DNA of 64,000 nucleotides from Micromonospora globbae (GTDB lineage Bacteria; Actinomycetota; Actinomycetes; Mycobacteriales; Micromonosporaceae), in contig NZ_RAQQ01000006.1 in assembly GCF_003610785.1 (NCBI RefSeq), positions 281,348 to 345,347 on the forward strand, in the 5' to 3' direction. A model generated the notes under the pieces. The model saw only the letters and a program-made list of their open reading frames with translations. It ran no database searches and had not been told where the DNA came from. Position numbers and translations under genes: made by a program. Position 1 is the stretch's first letter; every line of letters starts with the position of its first letter. Below, in pieces: positions 58,436 to 64,000 of this stretch.

Positions 58436-59647
58436 GTGATGCGCTCGAACCCCTCGGGTGCGATCCGGACCGCCGACCGGTCCGGCCCGCCCACCCCCGC
58501 CGCCCGCCCGGGTCTCGTCTGGGCAGCGCTGATCGTGGTCTACGTGCTCTGGGGCTCGACGTACCTGGGCATCCGGATCGCGGTCGAGACCCTGCCACCG
58601 CTCGCCTCGGCCGCGGCGCGGTTCGTCGCCGCCGCGGCGGTCCTTGCGCTCGTCCTCCGCGTACGCCGGGGACCGGGCGCCCTCCGGGTGGACCGGCGCC
58701 AGCTCGCTTCGGCCGCGCTGGTCGGGTTGCTGCTGCTGGCCGGCGGCAACGGACTCGTGGTGCTCGCCGAGTCCGGTCCGCCCGGTGTGGCGCTGCCGTC
58801 GGGGATCGCCGCGCTGCTGGTCGCCACCGTGCCCCTGCTGGTGGTGCTGCTGCGCTCGGTCACCGGCGACCGGCCCCGCTTCTGGACGTTCGCCGGCGTC
58901 ACCCTCGGCTTCGCCGGGCTCGTCCTGCTGGTGCTCCCGACCGGTGGCGCGGACGCCGTACCGCTGGCAGGGGCGCTCACGGTCGTCGTCGGGGCCGTCT
59001 CGTGGTCGATCGGCTCGTTCCTGTCGGGGCGCATCCGCATGCCCGCGGACCCGTTCGTCGCCACCGTCTACGAGATGGTCGCGGGCGGGGTGGCACTCGG
59101 CCTCCTCGCGGTGGGACGGGGTGAGCTGCGCGGCTTCGATCCGGCCCAGGTGAGCGGCCGGTCGTGGCTGGCGCTCGTCTACCTCATGGTCGCCGGCTCG
59201 CTGGTCGCCTTCACCGCGTACGTCTGGCTGCTGCACCACGCGCCGATCTCCCTCGTCTCGACGTACGCCTACGTGAACCCGGCCGTCGCGGTGGTGCTCG
59301 GGGCGGCGCTCGCCGCCGAGCCCGTCACCGGGCAGGTGCTGCTCGGCGGCGGCGTGATCGTGGCCGGGGTGGCCCTCGTGGTCAGCACCGAACGCCCTCG
59401 CCGGGCGGGCACGGCGCGCTCCGCGGGCGCCGACAGCGCTGGCTCCGGGGGCGGCGGACGCGTCGGCCGCGCGGGTGACCCGGCCGAGCGCGCGGGCACC
59501 GACACCGTGCTGCCTCGCGACCGGGCCGATGCGGGGCGGCCGCACCTCGGCACGGGCGACGAGCGTTCCGACGGTGCGGGACCGGCCACGCCGGGGATAC
59601 CGCGACCCGGAGGTGCGAGGACCACGGCGAGCGGGGAGCGGCGGTAA
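58436..59647 (+). CDS. EamA/DMT-family transporter
   Basis: A 403-residue protein with ten membrane helices in two EamA repeats. The first begins GLVWAALIVVYVLWGSTYLGIRIAVETLPP and the second PLAGALTVVVGAVSWSIGSFLSG, with the helix end VSTYAYVNPAVAVVLGAALAAEPVT typical of RhaT/YdcZ-like drug and metabolite exporters. The last 100 residues are a hydrophilic Arg/Gly/Ala-rich tail with no known role; most EamA proteins end near residue 300. GTG 58436 is used, with ATG 58439 possible. It lies 10 bp upstream of the A24 peptidase gene and is probably cotranscribed with it. The substrate is unknown. Confidence 0.9.
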   Translation: MMRSNPSGAIRTADRSGPPTPAARPGLVWAALIVVYVLWGSTYLGIRIAVETLPPLASAAARFVAAAAVLALVLRVRRGPGALRVDRRQLASAALVGLLLLAGGNGLVVLAESGPPGVALPSGIAALLVATVPLLVVLLRSVTGDRPRFWTFAGVTLGFAGLVLLVLPTGGADAVPLAGALTVVVGAVSWSIGSFLSGRIRMPADPFVATVYEMVAGGVALGLLAVGRGELRGFDPAQVSGRSWLALVYLMVAGSLVAFTAYVWLLHHAPISLVSTYAYVNPAVAVVLGAALAAEPVTGQVLLGGGVIVAGVALVVSTERPRRAGTARSAGADSAGSGGGGRVGRAGDPAERAGTDTVLPRDRADAGRPHLGTGDERSDGAGPATPGIPRPGGARTTASGERR

Positions 59648-59657
59648 CGTCCGGCCG

Positions 59658-60401
59658 GTGACCGCCGGCCTGCCGACCACCGCGTCACTCGGCGTGGTCA
59701 CCGGCTCGGTCATCCTGGGTGTGCTCGCCGGCTCGGCCGCGCCGGTGCTCGCGCGCCGCTTCGTCCCGGTCACCGGCGTGCACGGCCCTCTTGGCCAGCC
59801 GGGCGTCCCGCCCAGGTTCGCCGGGCGCTTCGTGCTGCCCATGGACGCACACCGTCTGCCGATGAGCCCGGCGCCCGTCCCGCGTTGGCCCGTTCCTGCG
59901 CTCGCCGGTGCGGTCGTGTTCGCCGGGCTGGCGGTCGCACGGGGCGACGATCCGGCGCTGCCCGTGTTCCTGCTCGTCGCGGCGATCGGCCTGGTGCTCG
60001 CCGTGGTGGATCTGATCTGCCTAAGGCTGCCCGACCTGCTGGTCGCCGCGGCGGCCGGCGGTGGCGTCCTCGGGCTGGGCGTGGTCGCGCTGGCGACCGG
60101 TACGCCGGCACGGTTCCCCATGATGGCGGCCGGCACCGCCGTCTCCCTCGCCGTCTACCTGACCCTGGCGGTGCTGCCGCGCTCGCGACTCGGCTTCGGC
60201 GACGTCAAGCTCGCCGCCGCACTCGGTCCGGCGCTCGGGTGGGCGGGTTGGTCGGCCCTCGGGTGGGGGCTGGCCCTGCCGCACGTGCTCGCCGGCGTCA
60301 CGGCGCTCGTCCTCCTCGCCACGCACCGGGTACGCCCCGACACCCCCCTGCCGTTCGGCCCAGCCATCCTCTGCGCCACCTGGCTAGCCCTGCTCGCCTA
60401 A
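59658..60401 (+). CDS. A24-family prepilin peptidase-like protein
   Basis: A 247-residue membrane protein with about seven helices. The A24 catalytic aspartates are visible in VDLICLRLPDLL and SRLGFGDVKLAAALGPALG, the second being the GxGDxK motif. It lacks the N-methylation domain of PilD, like many actinobacterial type IV prepilin peptidases that serve Flp/Tad pili. GTG at 59658 removes a Pro/Arg-rich leader that starts inside the EamA gene. No pilin gene is in the window, so the partner lies elsewhere. The gene ends before an (aacccc)-like stretch and a dispersed palindrome. Confidence 0.82.
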   Translation: MTAGLPTTASLGVVTGSVILGVLAGSAAPVLARRFVPVTGVHGPLGQPGVPPRFAGRFVLPMDAHRLPMSPAPVPRWPVPALAGAVVFAGLAVARGDDPALPVFLLVAAIGLVLAVVDLICLRLPDLLVAAAAGGGVLGLGVVALATGTPARFPMMAAGTAVSLAVYLTLAVLPRSRLGFGDVKLAAALGPALGWAGWSALGWGLALPHVLAGVTALVLLATHRVRPDTPLPFGPAILCATWLALLA

Positions 60402-60427
60402 ACCCAACCCCAACCCCAACCCACCCC
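60402..60427. repeat. AACCCC-type short tandem repeat
   Basis: Several aacccc or aaccc units run directly after the A24 peptidase stop. They look like a short slippage-prone tract. No function is evident. Confidence 0.6.
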
Positions 60428-60435
60428 CTGCCTCG

Positions 60436-60507
60436 GCGATCTTGCAGTTTGTGCCCCGGCAAAACAGGGCAAGTGCCCTATCTCGGGGGCCGAAAGTGCA
60501 AGATCGC
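60436..60507. repeat. Imperfect dispersed-type palindrome between convergent genes
   Basis: The outer arms gcgatcttgca (60436-60446) and tgcaagatcgc (60497-60507) pair perfectly. Inner pairing ttt/aaa and gcccc/ggggc continues with mismatches. A central hairpin, agggca/tgccct (60466-60479), completes a cruciform-like fold. Both convergent genes end nearby, so it may end transcription in both directions. From memory, similar cgatcttgca elements are common in Micromonospora genomes. Confidence 0.65.
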
Positions 60508-60530
60508 GGGGATGGGACGCGGGGGCGGGG

Positions 60531-63500
60531 CTACAGGAGGCGGAGCTGGCGGTCCTTGGGGCGTCTCGGTTCGGCCTCGCCGAAGCGCTCGAACAGGCCC
60601 GGATCGATGGCATCGAGGAAGGGCGACGGGCGGCACTCGCGTTCGGACCCCTGCCGGACACGCCGGGCGGCGTGGCTCACGTAGAGCCGGTCCTGTGCCC
60701 GGGTCAGGCCGACGAAGAAGAGCCGGCGTTCCTCGGCGATCGCGTCCTCGTCCGGTGTCGCGCCGGGCCAGCGCAGCGGCAGCAGCCCGTCCTCGACCCC
60801 GACGAGGAACACCACCGGGAACTCGAGTCCCTTGGCGGCGTGCAGGGTGAGTAGCGTGACCGCCTCGGCGCGCGGGTCGAGCGCATCCACCTCGGCGCCC
60901 GTGGCCAGTTGGGACAGGAAGAGTTCCAGGTCGTCGCCGCAGCGGCGGGCGAGCGGCGTGAGCAGGTCCACCGCCACCCGGACGTCCTCGGGGCGTACCC
61001 CGGAGCCGGAGCCGTCCAGCGTCGGGGTGGCGAAGCGTTCCGCCACCACCTGGCCGGCGAGCCGTACCCGGGCGGCCAGCCCTCCGCCGAGCCCGCCCGC
61101 GTGGCGCAGCTCGCGGGCGATGGCGGCCACGCCGGGGCGGTCCCGCAGCCGGTCGTGCGAACGCTTCTGCACGGGGATGTTCGCCCGGGACAGCGCGTCC
61201 ACGATCGGCGCGGCCTGCGAGTCGGTGCGGTAGAGCACGGCGATGTCGCCGAACGAGAGCGAGGTGGACCGGCCGTCGATCCGGCCCGAGTCCAGCGACC
61301 GGTGGGAGAGGCCGCCCACCAGCTCGTCGATGGTGCGTACGACGAAGTCTGCCTCGTCGGCCACGGAGCTCGCGGGGTAGCGGCCGACCAGCGGGGCCTC
61401 CGGGTCCAGCCGGGCCGGGTCGAGCCGGCGGCCGCGGACCAGCGACGACGGCGCGATGGCCTGCACGGCGGCCGCGAGGATCGGCGCCGACGAGCGGTAG
61501 TTGCGGTTCAGCCGCACCAGGCGCGCGTCGGTGAAGTCCTGGGAGAAGCGCAGGAAGTAGCCGACGTCGGCGCCCCGGAACGAGTAGATGGCCTGGTCCG
61601 GGTCGCCGATCGCGCAGAGGTTGCCGTCCGGGGGGCTGAGCAGGCGCAGCAGCTCGTACTGCACCGCGTCGACGTCCTGGTACTCGTCGACGAAGATCCA
61701 CCGCCAACGGTCCCGGTAGCGCTCGACCAGCGTCCGGTCCGCCCGCAGCAGCGCCACCGGCAGGGTGAGCAGCTCGTCCAGGTCGACGAGGCCCTGCTTG
61801 CGCAGCAGCGCCGTGTAGGCGGTCGGGTCGTCGCCCGCCTCGGCGCGGGCCGCGGCCCGGTCGGCGTCGTCGGCGATCCGGAAGTCGTCGGGAAGCCCGG
61901 CGGCGTCCGCGTTCTCCCGCAGGATGGTCAACCCGAGCGAGTGGAACGTGCCGACCGTGATGTCCTCGGCCACCGGCCCGAGCAGCCCGTCGAGCCGCTG
62001 ACGCAGTTCCTCCGCGGCGCGGCGGGTGAAGGTGATCGCCAGACAGTGCTCGGGGAAGACGTTCAGCTCGGCGCAGAGGTAGGCGATCCGGTGGGTCAGC
62101 GTCCGCGTCTTGCCGGTGCCGGGCCCCGCCACGATGAGCAGCGGGCCTCCGGGCGCGGAGGCGGCCACCCGCTGCATCGCGTCGAGCCGGTCCAGCAGCC
62201 CGGTGCCGACCTCCTCCATGCCGGCGAGCATCGGCTCGAACGGCTCGTGCGGTGACGGTGGCGGGGCGATCGGTGGCGGGGGCGGCTCGGGCGCCTTCCG
62301 CTTCGAGTCGGCCCGGGCCGCCGCGGGGCGTCGGGCCCGTGCCTTCGCCGCCGGCTCCGCGGGCTTGCGCTGCGCGGGCACGGGTACGTCGAACAGCGTC
62401 TCCGCCTGCGCCCCCGCGGCCCGTCCGCGCAGTTCGGCCGGGTCGAAGAGGGTGATCACGCCGTACTCGCCGTCGTAACCGGGCACCCGGCGGACCTCCC
62501 CGCGGCGGAGCCGGCCGATGCCCTCGGCGAGCAGTTCGCCGCCGACCCGGGAGATCTCGTCGAGCGGCGTGCTCGTGAGGATCTCCAGCTCCGGGCCGAG
62601 CGCGGCGAGCAGGTCGGCGAGCTTCCCCTCGACCTTCTTCGAGCGGGCGCCCACACCGTTGATCTCGCCGAGGACCTCGGCGAGCGGCACGAGGTGGGTC
62701 ACGTCCGGGCGGTGCTCCGGCCGGTACCCCGCCGGGCGGTCGGCCAGCTCCTCGACCCGGCTGAGTACGCCGACCGTGAGCGGCTTGCCGCACTCGGGGC
62801 AGCGGCCGCCGGCCGCCCGGGTCCGTTCCGGCTCCCAGTTGACCCCGCAGAGCCGGTGGCCGTCGGCGTGGTACTTGCCCTCCTCCGGGAAGAACTCGAT
62901 GGTCCCGGCGAGGCCGTCACCGGTGCGCAGCGCCTCGCGTACGGCGAAGTAGTCGCGTGCGGTGGCGAAGACGGTGGCCTCCCGGGCCAGCGCCGCCGGC
63001 GAGTGGGCGTCCGAGTTGGACACCAGCCGGTACGCGTCCAGGCTGCCGACCCGCCAGTTCATCTCGGGGTCGGAGGAGAGGCCGGTCTCCACGGCGAAGA
63101 TGTGCTCGGCCAGGTCGGCGTAGCAGTCGGCGATCGCGTCGAAGCCGGACTTGGAGCCCAGCGCGGAGAACCACGGGGTCCAGATGTGCGCCGGCACGAG
63201 GTAGCCGTCGGGGCTGGCGTCGAGGGTGATCTCCAGCAGGTCCCGGGAGTCGAGGCCGAGGATCGGGCGGCCGTCCGAGCCGAGGTTGCCGATGCGGCCG
63301 AGCGCGGCGTTGAACCGGGCCACGGCGTCCAGGTCGGGCAGGTAGACCAGGTGGTGCACCTTGCGGGTCCGGTCGTCCCGCTTGTAGATCGTCGAGATCT
63401 CCACGCTGAGCAGGAACCGGACGGGATCGCTGTCGGCTCCGCCGGCCAGCCGGGGTGGCAGCCGCCGCGCGATGTCCCGTTCCGTCTCCGGGCTCAGCCG

Positions 63501-63728
63501 GTAGAGGCCCGGCTCGGCCGGGCGCAGGGTCTCGCGGAGGTGGTCGTACCAGGCGGGGTGGGTGAAGTCACCGGTGCCGAGCAGTCCGACGCCCTTGCGC
63601 CGCGCCCACCAACCGAGGGTCGGCAGGGTGAGGTCACGGCTGCAGGCGCGGGAGTACTTCGAGTGGATGTGCAGGTCCGCGACGAACGGCGGGCGGCCAC
63701 CGGGGGGTACGGCGCTGAACGGAGGCAC
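60531..63728 (-). CDS. PHP-nuclease/UvrD-type helicase fusion protein
   Basis: A 1065-residue fusion. The N-terminal PHP phosphoesterase domain of the TIGR00375-like kind (about 1-400) keeps its metal ligands: DLHIHSKYSRACS, GTGDFTHPAW, SVEIS, HHLVYLP, VPAHIWTPWF and SNSDAHSP. A Cys cluster, including GRCPECGKPL, follows at about 315. After a Pro-rich linker (500-530) comes an SF1 UvrD/PcrA helicase (about 545-1065). Its motifs are AGPGTGKT, TVGTFHSLG, FVDEYQDVD, IGDPDQAIYSFRGAD, LNRNYRSSA, LTLHAAKGLEF and FFVGLTRAQDRLY. It is probably a repair helicase-nuclease. GTG 63728 follows GGCAGGA. Confidence 0.93.
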   Translation of the reverse strand: MPPFSAVPPGGRPPFVADLHIHSKYSRACSRDLTLPTLGWWARRKGVGLLGTGDFTHPAWYDHLRETLRPAEPGLYRLSPETERDIARRLPPRLAGGADSDPVRFLLSVEISTIYKRDDRTRKVHHLVYLPDLDAVARFNAALGRIGNLGSDGRPILGLDSRDLLEITLDASPDGYLVPAHIWTPWFSALGSKSGFDAIADCYADLAEHIFAVETGLSSDPEMNWRVGSLDAYRLVSNSDAHSPAALAREATVFATARDYFAVREALRTGDGLAGTIEFFPEEGKYHADGHRLCGVNWEPERTRAAGGRCPECGKPLTVGVLSRVEELADRPAGYRPEHRPDVTHLVPLAEVLGEINGVGARSKKVEGKLADLLAALGPELEILTSTPLDEISRVGGELLAEGIGRLRRGEVRRVPGYDGEYGVITLFDPAELRGRAAGAQAETLFDVPVPAQRKPAEPAAKARARRPAAARADSKRKAPEPPPPPIAPPPSPHEPFEPMLAGMEEVGTGLLDRLDAMQRVAASAPGGPLLIVAGPGTGKTRTLTHRIAYLCAELNVFPEHCLAITFTRRAAEELRQRLDGLLGPVAEDITVGTFHSLGLTILRENADAAGLPDDFRIADDADRAAARAEAGDDPTAYTALLRKQGLVDLDELLTLPVALLRADRTLVERYRDRWRWIFVDEYQDVDAVQYELLRLLSPPDGNLCAIGDPDQAIYSFRGADVGYFLRFSQDFTDARLVRLNRNYRSSAPILAAAVQAIAPSSLVRGRRLDPARLDPEAPLVGRYPASSVADEADFVVRTIDELVGGLSHRSLDSGRIDGRSTSLSFGDIAVLYRTDSQAAPIVDALSRANIPVQKRSHDRLRDRPGVAAIARELRHAGGLGGGLAARVRLAGQVVAERFATPTLDGSGSGVRPEDVRVAVDLLTPLARRCGDDLELFLSQLATGAEVDALDPRAEAVTLLTLHAAKGLEFPVVFLVGVEDGLLPLRWPGATPDEDAIAEERRLFFVGLTRAQDRLYVSHAARRVRQGSERECRPSPFLDAIDPGLFERFGEAEPRRPKDRQLRLL

Positions 63729-63846
63729 GCCGCATCCTGCCACGAGCGCCCCCGGCCCCGCCCGCCGCCACGCACACGAGTGACCCGCGCAATCCGAGCC
63801 CACCGCCAAACGAGCGCGGTCCCGCCCGTCCCTGTGGGCTCGCGGT

Positions 63847-63862
63847 GATCATGAAGTTATCG
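63847..63862. repeat. Half of the dispersed gatcatga repeat beside the IS30 element
   Basis: gatcatgaagttatcg matches the left arm of the 51267 inverted repeat with two changes. No right arm is seen before the window end. It may be the flank that was split by the IS30 insertion, with the other half beyond the window. Confidence 0.55.
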
Positions 63863-64000
63863 CCCGTTCACTCGGGGTGGCGTCAAGTGGTGAGTGCAAT
63901 TGTTAGGGCGCGATGAGTTCGGCTAGTCGCTGGGCTGGGGTGGCCCAGCCCAGCGTTTGGCGGGGTCGGGTGTTCAGTTCGTGGGCGACCTCGTCCAGGC
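63863..64000 (-). mobile_element. 3' end of an IS30-family insertion sequence
   Basis: The region holds the C terminus of an IS30-type transposase and the terminal sequence after its stop. The stretch ggtggcgtcaagtggtgagt (63877-63896) probably belongs to the terminal inverted repeat, but the other end lies outside the window, so the exact boundary cannot be set. Confidence 0.7.
63903..64000 (-). CDS. IS30-family transposase, C-terminal fragment
   Basis: Only the last 32 residues are in the window, reading LDEVAHELNTRPRQTLGW, then ATPAQRLAELIAP and stop. The pattern ELNxRPRxTLGWxTPxxRL is the diagnostic end of IS30-type DDE transposases. The 5' part runs off the right edge, so it is not possible to say whether the gene is intact. 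Confidence 0.9.
   Translation of the reverse strand, partial: LDEVAHELNTRPRQTLGWATPAQRLAELIAP

Noticed and set aside
60402..60427. Telomere-like AACCCC repeats as a chromosome end
   Set aside because: The tract is short, internal, and flanked by normal genes and a palindrome. Actinobacterial linear ends are built of palindromes, not such tracts.

Overview
The window is very GC-rich DNA (roughly 70 % or more by eye) with GTG/TTG starts, many 4-nt GTGA/ATGA gene overlaps and strong third-position GC bias. Gene content and order point to an actinomycete of the Micromonosporaceae, probably Micromonospora or a close relative. The stretch is the origin-proximal chromosome core. It has the parS / cwlM-trxA-trxB-anti-sigM-sigM-pseudokinase-murJ-pcnA block on one side and the padR-ino1-DUF5318-ponA-GT87-rpsF-ssb-rpsR-rplI-dnaB block on the other. 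From memory, these two blocks flank oriC in Mycobacterium and Streptomyces.

Layout: 1-915 is a gene-poor, repeat-rich region holding a near-perfect parS site and two perfect DnaA boxes. 916-5201 carries a HIT-like protein, an aminotransferase/D-Ala-D-Ala ligase pair and an acetyltransferase. 5254-13778 is a minus-strand envelope and redox block (amidase, thioredoxin system, ECF sigma/anti-sigma pair, pseudokinase with an outer lectin-like domain, MurJ lipid II flippase). 13902-20894 holds the CCA-adding enzyme, a flotillin/NfeD-like pair, a second ECF sigma factor with a propeller partner, and ogt. 21028-31750 has ino1 under a PadR regulator with a perfect operator palindrome, the bifunctional penicillin-binding protein, two large membrane proteins and endonuclease IV. 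32426-34121 is the rpsF-ssb-rpsR-rplI operon with an S6:S18-type leader that sequesters the ribosome binding site. 36282-40388 is dnaB interrupted in frame by two inteins.

The right third is more accessory. It contains metabolic and membrane genes, a membrane-bound GGDEF-EAL protein, an AfsR-like SARP regulator, a molybdenum cofactor cluster (moaC-mogA, moeA-moaE), a mannosyltransferase-like GT87 protein, an AAA ATPase, a secreted LppU-like protein, transporters, an A24 peptidase and a fused PHP-nuclease/UvrD helicase. At the right edge lies the 3' end of an IS30-type transposase.

The most striking object is DnaB. Intein 1 splits the Walker A P-loop exactly between Lys and Ser and shows the Trp/Cys/Thr signature of class 3 inteins (it starts with Ala). 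Intein 2 is a class 1 intein at the site used by the Synechocystis DnaB intein. Intein 1 also carries a CxxC-x15-CxxC metal-knuckle-like insertion next to its homing endonuclease motifs. Both inteins must be spliced out before the replicative helicase can work.

No tRNA, rRNA, CRISPR array or recognised secondary-metabolite cluster was found. All functional calls come from reading the sequence and from remembered family knowledge; no database search was run.
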